A stretch of DNA of 64,000 nucleotides, taken from the NCBI RefSeq assembly GCF_007679045.1, contig NZ_VEFS01000001.1, positions 1 to 64,000 of the forward strand. Direction: 5' to 3'. The translations under genes were made by a program, and so were the position numbers. Of the stretch, positions 35,731-43,058 are shown in pieces. Source of the DNA: Microbacterium sp. BH-3-3-3 (GTDB lineage: Bacteria > Actinomycetota > Actinomycetes > Actinomycetales > Microbacteriaceae). The notes beneath the pieces were generated by a model, which saw only the letters and a program-made list of their open reading frames with translations, was not told where the DNA came from and ran no database searches. Each line of letters starts with the position of its first letter. Positions within the stretch are counted from its first letter, which is position 1.

Positions 35731-36324
35731 ATGCCGATGATCCGGGCGATGTACGCCAACCTCAAGCGGCCGCCGCGGTCGGTGGTCGAGTGGCTGGCCG
35801 ATGTCGTGCGGGCCGTGGCGATCGTCGTCGTGATCGTCTCGCTGTTCACCCTGCCGTTCACCGACTTCGCCGTGCTGTCGATGTCGCTGCCGGCGGTGAT
35901 GCTCTCGCGCATGATCGGCCTGCGTTCGGGACTCGATCTCGTCACGTGCGTCACCGTGTTCGTCGCCGCGGGAAGCAACGTCATCGACCTGTACCGCGCC
36001 TGGACCGGGTGGGACCTGATCGTCCACGCCGTCTGCACCGGTGTGCTTGCCGCCGTCGCCCTCGTTCTGCTCGACGACGCGCGCGTGATCGAGCCGACCG
36101 GCCGACGTCGCACGCCCATCGTCGTCGCCACGATGGCGGGCCTCGCCCTGAGCGCCGTGTGGGAGATGATCGAGTGGTTCGGCTACCGCTTCATCACCGA
36201 CGCGATCTTCGTCACCTACGACGACACGATCGGCGACATGATCGCGGGAGGCGCGGGCGCGCTGCTGCTGGGCATCGTGGCATCCCGGTTCCGCCTGACG
36301 CGCGCTGATCGCGCGGCGCTGTAG
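35731..36324 (+). CDS. Multi-span membrane protein, DUF2238-like
   Basis: The 197-residue protein has five or six hydrophobic segments. The C-terminal WEMIEWFGYRF and TYDDTIGDMIAGGAGALLLG are close to the DUF2238/YjdF pattern (WE..EW...D...D.IAD..G). ATG 35731 lies 8 bases after the preceding stop; ATG 35737 is the alternative. Function unknown. Third gene of the glycosyltransferase operon, followed by the second inverted-repeat element, which may terminate it. Confidence 0.82.
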   Translation: MPMIRAMYANLKRPPRSVVEWLADVVRAVAIVVVIVSLFTLPFTDFAVLSMSLPAVMLSRMIGLRSGLDLVTCVTVFVAAGSNVIDLYRAWTGWDLIVHAVCTGVLAAVALVLLDDARVIEPTGRRRTPIVVATMAGLALSAVWEMIEWFGYRFITDAIFVTYDDTIGDMIAGGAGALLLGIVASRFRLTRADRAAL

Positions 36325-36372
36325 GCGTCGCGGTCAGCGACCACGCGGCTCGCGCTGAGCTTTCTCTTTTCA

Positions 36373-36445
36373 CCGCGAGACTGCATCTCGCTGACCAATT
36401 GGTTGCAGGGTGACGCCGATTTGTCAGCGAGATGCAGTCTCGCGG
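36373..36445. repeat. Dispersed inverted-repeat element, copy 2
   Basis: Arms 36373-36395 and 36423-36445 are perfect 23-base inverted copies around a 27-base spacer with GTTGCAG and TGACGC, as in copy 1 at 31695-31761. The outer edges are unmatched between copies. There is no reading frame and no target duplication that I can see. Confidence 0.85.
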
Positions 36446-36499
36446 CCCAGAAGGCGACCGAGGCGGTTCAGCGAGCGCGCGACTCGGCGCCGGCGCGAC

Positions 36500-36754
36500 T
36501 CACCGTCCCCGCGGCTCGCGCTCCGGCCCCGTCGTCGCCGCGATGACGGCACCGCCGACGACGAGCGCGACGGCGAGGAGCCCCACGAGACCCGGGAGGA
36601 TGATCGTCGGGGCCTCGGGGGCCGCGCCGGGGTCGTCGATGAACGGGCCGATCTCATCGAGCCACGTGCCGTAGGCCGTACCCCACGCCAAGAGCAGCCC
36701 GATCATGAGCACGCCGATGCCCGCCGTCACGATCCCCCACACAGGTCCTCTCAT
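36500..36754 (-). CDS. Small two-span membrane protein, 84 aa
   Basis: ATG 36754. Hydrophobic segments at about 5-25 and 54-74 are separated by a loop with FIDDPGAAPEAP; the C-terminus is charged (GPEREPRGR). No family recognised. Its stop lies 55 bases from repeat copy 2, and the upstream VanZ gene is on the same strand 80 bases away. Confidence 0.65.
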   Translation of the reverse strand: MRGPVWGIVTAGIGVLMIGLLLAWGTAYGTWLDEIGPFIDDPGAAPEAPTIILPGLVGLLAVALVVGGAVIAATTGPEREPRGR

Positions 36755-36834
36755 GACGGCAGCCTCTCAGACGGTCGCCCCGATCCTCGGCATCCGGATG
36801 CCGTTTCGGCCGCCGTGCGAACGCGTGAATCCGT

Positions 36835-37329
36835 TCACGCGGAGACCGTCGCCCGCCGTCGACCCTCGATCCAGAGGATGACGAGCACCGCCCCCGCACC
36901 GAGCGCCGCACCGATCGTGTTCATGAGCCAGTCGTCGGTGTCGCACCGGCGACCGATGACGGGAGCGAGCGACTGAACGGTCTCTATGACCGCCGAGAGC
37001 GCCGACACCCCGGCGAAGACGAGCAGCGGATGCCGCGTCGCCACGCCGAAGAAGAGGGCGAGCGGAACCGTCATCGCGATGTTGGCCAGGGTGTCGATCC
37101 CCTGGAACGGCACGGAGAACTGCACCGTGCACCCGCCCGGCGCGGGCTCGCTCTCGGGCACCAGGGTGAGGGCGAGCACGGCGACGAGCGACAGCCCGGC
37201 CAGAACGAACAGCACGGAGCGGAGTCCGAGGCGGTGCAGCAACGACGCCACGACGGCCGCCGCGACGACGGCGACCCAGAACAGCACAGGAACGGCACGC
37301 GAGTACTCGACGAGGAGGGTCGCGATCAC
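36835..37329 (-). CDS. VanZ-family membrane protein
   Basis: Four membrane spans are seen. LALTLVPESEP after the second span, DTLANIAMTVPLALFFG, SAVIETVQSL and RRCDTDDWLMNTIGAALG match the VanZ family pattern (N..G...PLG ... E..Q ... R..D..D...N..G). GTG 37329 has AGGGAG 6 bases upstream; an ATG at 37344 adds five residues. VanZ proteins confer low-level glycopeptide (teicoplanin) tolerance in some firmicutes; here the role is unknown. A second VanZ gene lies at 46187. Confidence 0.85.
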   Translation of the reverse strand: MIATLLVEYSRAVPVLFWVAVVAAAVVASLLHRLGLRSVLFVLAGLSLVAVLALTLVPESEPAPGGCTVQFSVPFQGIDTLANIAMTVPLALFFGVATRHPLLVFAGVSALSAVIETVQSLAPVIGRRCDTDDWLMNTIGAALGAGAVLVILWIEGRRRATVSA

Positions 37330-37508
37330 GCGGAGCTCCCTCATCTCTCTGGCGACGTGCGGGACGTCACGCCGGTGTGGTGGCGTTCGTCGTTCCCGGC
37401 CGTCCATCATCGCAGCGATCGCTCGCGACGCGCTCCGCTGCTGTCAATCCCCCGATGCACGCTCCCGCCGCTCGACACCATGAACCCACATCAACGGAAG
37501 GAAGCGTC

Positions 37509-37724
37509 ATGTCGAAGGATCTGTCGAAGGGCGACCGCGTGAGCTGGGACACCCCGCAGGGCCGCACCCAGGGTGAGGTCGTGGAGAAGAAGACGAAGGA
37601 CTTCCAGCACGACGGGCAGAAGTTCACGGCATCCGCCGACGACCCGGCCTACATCGTGAAGTCGGAGAAGACGGATGCCACCGCCGCCCACAAGGGCTCG
37701 GCGCTGAACAAGCTGAAGAGCTGA
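37509..37724 (+). CDS. DUF2945 (HVA1/Tudor-like) small protein
   Basis: The 71-residue protein starts at ATG 37509 after GGAAGGAAG. It is basic and begins with SKGDRVSWDTPQGRTQGEVVEKKT, then AYIVKSEKT and ends in SALNKLKS, the DUF2945 hypervirulence-associated Tudor-like pattern (GD.V.W.......G.V). Function in bacteria is unknown; such genes are often near stress or DNA-repair genes. Here a photolyase gene follows after the repeat array. Confidence 0.88.
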   Translation: MSKDLSKGDRVSWDTPQGRTQGEVVEKKTKDFQHDGQKFTASADDPAYIVKSEKTDATAAHKGSALNKLKS

Positions 37725-37748
37725 GCCAGGTCGCGGGGCCTCCCACCC

Positions 37749-38107
37749 AGGTCCCTGAGCCTGTCGGAGGGACCGGACCCCACGGGAGACCGGCGGCCCA
37801 CCCAGGTCCCTGAGCTTGTCGAAGGGATCCACGGGAGACCGGCGGCCCACCCAGGTCCCTGAGCTTGTCGAAGGGATCCGCGGGAACCGGTGGCTTCGAC
37901 AAGCTCAGCCACCTCCGAACCCAGGTCCCTGAGCCTGTCGAAGGGACCGCGACCCACGGGACTCGGTGACTTCGACAAGCTCAGCCACCTCCCACCACGA
38001 GACCGGTGGCTTCGACAAGCTCAGCCACCTCCGAACCCAGGTCCCTGAGCCCGTCGAAGGGACCGGAACCACCACGAGACCGGTGACTTCGACAAGCTCA
38101 GCCACCT
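37749..38107. repeat. Array of CTGAGC(C/T)TGTCGAAG elements in both orientations
   Basis: Five forward units (AGGTCCCTGAGC..GTCGAAGGGA) begin near 37750, 37805, 37854, 37924 and 38040. Four reverse units (GTGRCTTCGACAAGCTCAGCCACCT) begin near 37890, 37966, 38006 and 38083. Spacers repeat ACGGGAGACCGG. Single units are self-complementary, so each can form a hairpin. The whole non-coding stretch between the DUF2945 and photolyase stops is made of this array. Similar words are known to be scattered in actinobacterial genomes. Confidence 0.85.
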
Positions 38108-38116
38108 CCGCCCGCG

Positions 38117-39556
38117 CTACCCCTGCGCGTCGCGCCGCTTGCGCATCTGCGCCAGCGCGAGGCTCAGCCGGTGGTTGCCGGCCAGCACGTCCTCGTGCCG
38201 TTCGAGGAACCCCCAGTACGCGTCGGTGAAGACCGAGTCCTTGGCCTCCTGCGCCGAGGGCCACCACGACCCCATCTTCTGCAGGTACGCGCCGCCCGAG
38301 ACGTAGGGCTTGGTCGCGACGAACCCGCCGTCGGCGAACTGGCTCATGCCCATGACGTTGGGCACCATGACCCAGTCGTACGCGTCGACGAACAGCGCGA
38401 GGAACCAGTCGTTGACCTGTCGGGGCGCGTAGCCCTGCAGCAGGAACCAGTTGCCCAGCACCATCAGGCGCTCGATGTGGTGCGCGTAGCCCCACTCGTG
38501 CACGCGCTCGAGCACCGTGCGCACGGGGACCGGCAGGTCACTCGGCATCCGCTCACCCGAGTACCAGTACTTCTCGATCCTCTTCTCGAGGTGCAGCGCG
38601 TTGACGTGCTCGAGCTTCGGGTGCGCCCGGTACATGCCGCGCATGTACTCGCGCCACCCGATGACCTGACGGATGAACCCCTCGACGGATGCCAGGGGCG
38701 CATCCGTCCGCGTGGCTGCGGCGACCACTTCTTCGACGGTGAGCAGGCCGATGTTGAGCATCGGCGAGATGATCGCGTGGAAGAGGAACGGCTCGTCGGC
38801 CTTCATCGCGTCTTCGTAGCGGCCGAAGTCGTGCAGGCGCTCCGCGACGAAGACGTCGAGCCAGTCGCGGGAGTCCGCGGGAGTCACGGGGAGCCAGAAG
38901 TCGGCCGCGCTGCCGGGGTGCTCGGGGTAGCGCTCGTCGACCTCGGCGATCACCGTGCGAGTGGTCTCGTCGTGCTCGAGATGCGGCAGCGGGGGGATCT
39001 CGATCCCCTTCTTCGGCAGCGCCTTGCGGTTGTCCGCGTCGAAGTTCCAGCGCCGCCCCGCCGGCTTCCCGCCGTCCATCAGGATGCCGGTGCGCCGGCG
39101 CTGCCAGTGGTAGAAGTCCTCCATGAGCGGCGTCTGGTGCTCCGAGAACCAGGCGTCGACGTCGTCTTCGGGGGTGAGGAAGAGCCCGTCCGAGAGCACG
39201 TCGGTCTCGATGTCGTGCGCCTGGCAGATGCGAGCGATGCGCTCGTCGACGGGGCGGTTGGGGTCGCTCATCCACGTCAGCTCGGTGACCCGGTGCTTTT
39301 TGAGCAGCTTCTCGAGCCCGGCCTTGAAGGTGAGGTCGTCGTCGAGCGTGATGCGACGAACGGTCTTGCCCTCGGCCTCGAGGCGTGCGGCGGTGTGCCG
39401 CATCGCCGACACGAGCAGCACGATCTTGTGGCGGTGGTACGGGAGCTTGGCGAAGCGGGGCGCCGACTCGATGAAGAAGAACTCCTCGATGCCCTCGTCG
39501 GTGTACGCGGGATGCTCGTCGAACTGCTGCGTCGCGAGGATCAGGGCGGCCCTCAT
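38117..39556 (-). CDS. Cryptochrome/photolyase-related protein (PhrB/CryPro group) lacking the Fe-S cysteines
   Basis: The 479-residue protein has the DPRP (FeS-BCP) layout: a Rossmann-like N-domain, RRTGILMDGGKPAGRRWNFD, and the FAD-domain signatures WREYMRGMYRAHP, YAHHIERLMVLGNWFLLQG and NVMGMSQFADGGF with KPYVSGGAYL. Prokaryotic (6-4) photolyases of this group carry four cysteines for a 4Fe-4S cluster. Here only one Cys exists in the whole protein (near residue 117), and all four cluster positions are replaced. The FAD site looks intact. ATG 39556 overlaps the upstream DUF2256 stop (ATGA). Likely a light-dependent DNA repair enzyme or a photoreceptor. Confidence 0.9.
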   Translation of the reverse strand: MRAALILATQQFDEHPAYTDEGIEEFFFIESAPRFAKLPYHRHKIVLLVSAMRHTAARLEAEGKTVRRITLDDDLTFKAGLEKLLKKHRVTELTWMSDPNRPVDERIARICQAHDIETDVLSDGLFLTPEDDVDAWFSEHQTPLMEDFYHWQRRRTGILMDGGKPAGRRWNFDADNRKALPKKGIEIPPLPHLEHDETTRTVIAEVDERYPEHPGSAADFWLPVTPADSRDWLDVFVAERLHDFGRYEDAMKADEPFLFHAIISPMLNIGLLTVEEVVAAATRTDAPLASVEGFIRQVIGWREYMRGMYRAHPKLEHVNALHLEKRIEKYWYSGERMPSDLPVPVRTVLERVHEWGYAHHIERLMVLGNWFLLQGYAPRQVNDWFLALFVDAYDWVMVPNVMGMSQFADGGFVATKPYVSGGAYLQKMGSWWPSAQEAKDSVFTDAYWGFLERHEDVLAGNHRLSLALAQMRKRRDAQG

Positions 39557-39708
39557 GCGTGGCGCCTCTGGGCGGCGGCTTTCGCGCGGCAGCCCCGCGA
39601 GCAGTAGAGCACCTGGTCCCACTGGTCGCGTCCGCTCCAGCGCTTGCGGTCGGTGAAGGGCCGTCCGCAGTAGGCGCAGGGTTTCGAGCGGACCTCGGGT
39701 CGTGACAT
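39553..39708 (-). CDS. DUF2256 zinc-finger-like protein
   Basis: The 51-residue basic protein has CAYC and, 23 residues on, CSRGC, enough for one zinc site. The DUF2256 family is often encoded beside or fused to cryptochrome/photolyase genes, as here (4-base overlap). Start ATG 39708. The role is unknown; a DNA- or partner-binding accessory is plausible. Confidence 0.85.
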   Translation of the reverse strand: MSRPEVRSKPCAYCGRPFTDRKRWSGRDQWDQVLYCSRGCRAKAAAQRRHA

Positions 39709-39819
39709 GCCGTCATCGTCGCAAAGCGGGCATCCGGCATCCGGGGGCTTGCGCTGCACAGCACACCGGTGCGCGCAAGGCCCGCGCGCGGAGGCGGCGG
39801 ATCGTGGTCGGGTGTCGGC

Positions 39820-39951
39820 ATGGACACCACACACGACCGCAGCAACGACACCGCCGACGAGCCCGACGAGCTCGAGACGGCCGATGCGCCCGTCATCCCC
39901 GACACCACCGACGACGACGACGCGCCCGTCGACAATCCCTCGGGCGGGTGA
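39820..39951 (+). CDS. Short acidic protein, uncertain
   Basis: ATG 39820 opens a 43-residue frame, about 35% Asp/Glu, ending DDDDAPVDNPSGG. It has no hydrophobic part and no clear RBS. It lies in a gap between a minus-strand gene pair and a converging gene. Codon use fits the genome, so it may be real, but it could also be chance. Confidence 0.35.
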   Translation: MDTTHDRSNDTADEPDELETADAPVIPDTTDDDDAPVDNPSGG

Positions 39952-39989
39952 CCTCGCGGCACGGCGCGGCCGCGAGGTCCGCGCCGTGC

Positions 39990-40481
39990 TCAGTCGGTCA
40001 GGTCGAAGGTCTGCTTCTCGCCGCCGCGCGGCCGGTCGCCGGTGACCTTCGAGGTGACGAGGGCGATCGCGGTGGCGAGGCGTCCGCCGACGCTCCCCCA
40101 GTACTCGCCGGTGAGGGTCGAGACCTTCAAGAGGGTCACCCCGGGCGACTCGGGACCATCGGGGAACCATGCCTCCACCGTGGTCGACCACAGCTCCTTC
40201 AACTTCGCGAGGTCGTCGACCACCTCGGCCTCTCCCGCGAGCGACAGCCACGTGCCGTCGGTGCTGAACGACAGCCCGACCTTGGGGTCGCGCCGCACGT
40301 GTTCGACAGCCGAGGCGTGGGTGCCGACGATGAACCAGAGGTCGCCGTCCGACTCCTTCTCCTGCACGGTCAGCGGGTGCGCGTGCAGTGCGCCGTCTTC
40401 GGCGCGGGTGGTGACCATGGCGAAGCGGAACTTCTTGAGCAGATCGTTGAGCGTCTCGAGCTCGGTGGCGGTGGATGACAT
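39990..40481 (-). CDS. General-stress-protein-26-like PPOX-fold flavoprotein
   Basis: The 163-residue split-barrel protein has FRFAMVTTRAEDGALHAHPLTV, GDLWFIVGTHASAVEHVRRDPKVGLSF and WLSLAGEAEVVDD, then KELW..TVEAWFPDGPESPGVTLLKV, the pattern of COG3871 stress proteins that bind FMN or F420. ATG 40481 follows GAGGGGAAGCC. It probably acts in oxidative stress; the substrate is unknown. Confidence 0.9.
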   Translation of the reverse strand: MSSTATELETLNDLLKKFRFAMVTTRAEDGALHAHPLTVQEKESDGDLWFIVGTHASAVEHVRRDPKVGLSFSTDGTWLSLAGEAEVVDDLAKLKELWSTTVEAWFPDGPESPGVTLLKVSTLTGEYWGSVGGRLATAIALVTSKVTGDRPRGGEKQTFDLTD

Positions 40482-40535
40482 GGGGCTTCCCCTCGTTTCG
40501 TGGACCTTCAGCCCACCGCCTCCTCGCGTCCGGCG

Positions 40536-40874
40536 CTACGCGTTGACGCCGTCGTCGCCATCTGCTCTCGGCGGCGCGATCGCGTCGAGTTCGTCGAGTG
40601 CCTCTTCGGCGCGGCCCACGCGCGCCGCGACCTCGTCATCCCACCACCGGGGCCCGCGCTCCCCCAGCCCGTGCTTGGCCAGGCCCACCCGGCGCCGCGC
40701 GGCGGCGACCGCCTCGTCGTCGCCGGCCCGCTTCGCGGTGCCCACCGTCGACCGTGCGCGACCCAGGTGCGAGCGCAGGCGCTCAGCGATCTGCGCGGGC
40801 AGTGCGGGGTCGGTGCGACGCCACCGGCGTCCGTCGATCACCAGCCATCGGTCGTCGTCGTCTGCGGATGCCAT
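40536..40874 (-). CDS. Conserved hypothetical protein, 112 aa
   Basis: A soluble basic protein with DDRWLVIDGRRWRRTDPALP at the start, an Arg/Ala-rich helical middle and GERGPRWWDDEVAARVGRAEEALDELD. I recall very similar actinobacterial proteins misnamed biopolymer transporter Tol; there is no membrane segment to support that. The function is unknown. It faces the cold-shock gene region across a divergent intergenic stretch. Confidence 0.75.
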   Translation of the reverse strand: MASADDDDRWLVIDGRRWRRTDPALPAQIAERLRSHLGRARSTVGTAKRAGDDEAVAAARRRVGLAKHGLGERGPRWWDDEVAARVGRAEEALDELDAIAPPRADGDDGVNA

Positions 40875-41103
40875 GTGCCCAGTGCAGCGCAGCCACCGTC
40901 CCCGCGAAATCGCCCGGGCGTCTCGCAGACTTCCGTGCTACGGTGAGGTTATTCGTTCTGGGACTTGCTTCATCGACGCCCGCCTCATCGCTGAGATGCC
41001 GGGCGCACGGCGCCGAGCCGTTTACGAAGGCAATCCCTCCCTCAATCATCGCGTGCACCGCTTGATGGCATCCGCCACCGCATCGCACTCGCGGAAAGTT
41101 TCT

Positions 41104-41388
41104 GTGTCTCTGCTTCACCCTTCGCCACTCGCGTGGCGCCAGGCCGATCTCGACGTGTTCGTCGCGATGGCCGGATCCGACTACGCCGGTTTCGTCGGCG
41201 CGGCCACCTCGGGCTATGAAGCCCAGGGTCCGCTCGGCGAGAATCTCGGCGTCCACGCGTCCGTCGTGGCGGCTCAGGCCGCCGTCGACGGGCATCGCGT
41301 ACGCGACACCTTCCCGGTGTTGCGGCGTCCCCGTCCGCTCCGCATGCGTCGGAGCGGCACCCACGGCCGCGTCTGCGGCCCAACATGA
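41104..41388 (+). CDS. Unrecognised 94-aa protein directly upstream of the cold-shock gene
   Basis: GTG 41104 has GGAAAG 5 bases upstream, and GC-rich third positions run to the stop, as expected of a real gene here. The sequence includes WRQADLDVFVA, DYAGFVGA and GPLGENLGVHASVVAAQAAV, and a basic C-terminal tail. I recognise no family; it looks like a small soluble protein. It ends 16 bases before the cspA start, so both may share a transcript. A candidate -10, TACGGT, lies at 40939-40944. It may instead be part of a long cold-shock leader. Confidence 0.5.
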   Translation: MSLLHPSPLAWRQADLDVFVAMAGSDYAGFVGAATSGYEAQGPLGENLGVHASVVAAQAAVDGHRVRDTFPVLRRPRPLRMRRSGTHGRVCGPT

Positions 41389-41404
41389 ATAAAGGAAGAA
41401 CACG

Positions 41405-41608
41405 ATGGCCACTGGCACCGTGAAATGGTTCAACTCCGAAAAGGGCTACGGCTTCATCGCTCCCGATGACGGCTCGGCCGACCTCTTCGCGCACTTCAGC
41501 GCGATCCAGGGCAACGGCTTCAAGGAGCTCGCAGAGGCCCAGAAGGTCGAGTTCGACGCTGAGCAGGGCCCCAAGGGCATGCAGGCTGCGAACATTCGCC
41601 CCCTCTGA
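41405..41608 (+). CDS. cspA: Cold-shock protein
   Basis: The 67-residue OB-fold RNA/DNA chaperone shows [13 protein letters not shown]1 KGYGFI and RNP2-like DLFAHFSAI, followed by an acidic loop and ANIRPL. ATG 41405 is preceded by AAAGGAAGAAC. Length and motifs match the major actinobacterial CspA, which destabilises RNA structure in the cytoplasm. Two hairpins follow. Confidence 0.96.
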   Translation: MATGTVKWFNSEKGYGFIAPDDGSADLFAHFSAIQGNGFKELAEAQKVEFDAEQGPKGMQAANIRPL

Positions 41609-41627
41609 GCATCGCTCCGCACCGCGA

Positions 41628-41711
41628 GGGCCGGTGCGTCGCTGACGCGACGCGCCGGCCTTCGCCGTTCGAGGCGTGAGAGCCGGGTGCGTCGCTTCGG
41701 CGACGCCCCGG
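41628..41711 (+). terminator. Tandem hairpins after cspA
   Basis: The first hairpin has arms 41628-41642 and 41647-41660 around TGAC. The second has arms 41683-41695 and 41700-41711 around TTCG, followed by GTTTTCGTTG, the best intrinsic terminator of the two. Confidence 0.85.
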
Positions 41712-41826
41712 TTTTCGTTGTCTTTCCGCGGGTTTTCACGGTCGCGGACGAACGCTTGCGCTTCCGTTTCCCGTGAGCCTGCTGGACGTGTGCTCGTATG
41801 CCGAGCCCTCCATACATCGCCCGATA

Positions 41827-43011
41827 ATGTGGGCCCGAGCCCGGGAAGCCGCCCTGGCTCGAGAACCCGGTCACCCCCGATCCGAGGAGCAGAGCATCGC
41901 TTCCACCATCGTCGAGTCCCGCCTCGGCCCCGTTCGTCAGACCTACTCCGGCACGAAGGAGTTCCCCCCGCTCACGAAGGCCTACACAGAGCTGTCTCAG
42001 GTCGTCCGTGAGAGCGGACTCCTCGTGCGCACGCCGGTCTTCTACTCCGTCGTCGCCGGAGCGATCGTGCTCGGCCTCGCCGGGTGCGTGACCGCCTTCA
42101 TCCTGCTCGGCGACAGCTGGTTCCAGCTGATCGTCGCAGCGGTGCTCGGCATCCTGTTCACGCAGGTCGCCTTCCTCGCCCACGAGGCCGCGCACCGCCA
42201 GATCTTCGCCTCCGGTCCCGCCAACGACCGACTCGGGCTGCTCATCGGCAACGGCATCGTCGGCATGAGCCGCTCGTGGTGGGCGTCGAAGCACACGCGT
42301 CACCACGCCAACCCCAACCGCGTCGACAAAGACCCCGACATCGAGATCGACACGATCTCGTTCCTCGATGTCGACGCGGCCAAGGCCCGCGGCGTCCAGC
42401 GCTGGATCACCCAGCGCCAGGGCTACCTGTTCTTCCCCCTGCTGGCGTTCGAGGGCATCAACCTCTACGTCCTCGCCTTCCGCCACCTGTTCTCGCGCGG
42501 CGAGGTCAAGGGCCGCTGGGGCGAGATCGCGCTGCTGACGCTGCGTCACGCCCTCTTCATCGCACCGATCTTCATCTTCCTGCCGGTGGGTCTCGCGTTC
42601 GCGTTCTTCGGCGTCTCGGTCGCGGTCTTCGGCATCTACATGGGCGCGTCCTTCGCTCCCAACCACAAGGGCATGCCGATCATCGAGCCCGGAGCCAAGC
42701 TCGACTTCTTCAGCAAGCAGGTGCGCACCTCGCGCAACGTCTCCGGCGGCTGGTGGGCCACGTGGCTCATGGGCGGTCTGAACTACCAGATCGAGCACCA
42801 CCTGTTCCCGAACATGCCGCGCCCGCACCTCAGCAAGGCCCGCGCCATCGTTCGCGAGCAGTGCGCGACGCTGGACGTCCCCTACGTCGAGACGACCCTG
42901 TTCCAGTCGTACGGCATCGTCATCGCGTACCTGAACCGCGTGGGCCTCGCCGCCCGCGACCCGTTCGACTGCCCGCTGACCTCCCCCACCCGGCAACTGA
43001 ACGTCGAGTGA
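41827..43011 (+). CDS. Fatty-acid desaturase (acyl-CoA/acyl-lipid type)
   Basis: Integral-membrane di-iron desaturase with three His boxes: HEAAH, HTRHH and QIEHH, between four membrane segments, the last box in GLNYQIEHHLFPNMPRPHL. It introduces a double bond in membrane acyl chains; many actinobacterial members are linked to cold or linoleoyl-type substrates. The start is uncertain. ATG 41827 is the nearest upstream canonical codon, but it overlaps a GATAAT -10-like box (41823-41828), while a good GGAG (41886-41889) precedes an in-frame ATC at 41896. Following cspA, cold-linked expression is plausible. Confidence 0.92.
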   Translation: MWARAREAALAREPGHPRSEEQSIASTIVESRLGPVRQTYSGTKEFPPLTKAYTELSQVVRESGLLVRTPVFYSVVAGAIVLGLAGCVTAFILLGDSWFQLIVAAVLGILFTQVAFLAHEAAHRQIFASGPANDRLGLLIGNGIVGMSRSWWASKHTRHHANPNRVDKDPDIEIDTISFLDVDAAKARGVQRWITQRQGYLFFPLLAFEGINLYVLAFRHLFSRGEVKGRWGEIALLTLRHALFIAPIFIFLPVGLAFAFFGVSVAVFGIYMGASFAPNHKGMPIIEPGAKLDFFSKQVRTSRNVSGGWWATWLMGGLNYQIEHHLFPNMPRPHLSKARAIVREQCATLDVPYVETTLFQSYGIVIAYLNRVGLAARDPFDCPLTSPTRQLNVE

Positions 43012-43020
43012 GATTGTTCG

Positions 43021-43051
43021 ACGGCGCCGCACCCGCAAGGGGCGGCGCCGT
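43021..43051 (+). terminator. Terminator of the desaturase gene
   Basis: Ten-base perfect arms (43021-43030, 43042-43051) lie 9 bases after the stop, followed by CGTCGTTT. It may also serve the convergent peptidase gene ending at 43059. Confidence 0.8.
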
Positions 43052-43058
43052 CGTCGTT

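Noticed and set aside
37749..38107. CRISPR array
   Set aside because: Units are in both orientations, have unequal and partly repeated spacers, and there are no cas genes.
39769..39951. 60-codon version of the acidic small protein
   Set aside because: The upstream part is Arg-rich and unlike the acidic remainder; ATG 39820 is the better start, and even that is uncertain.
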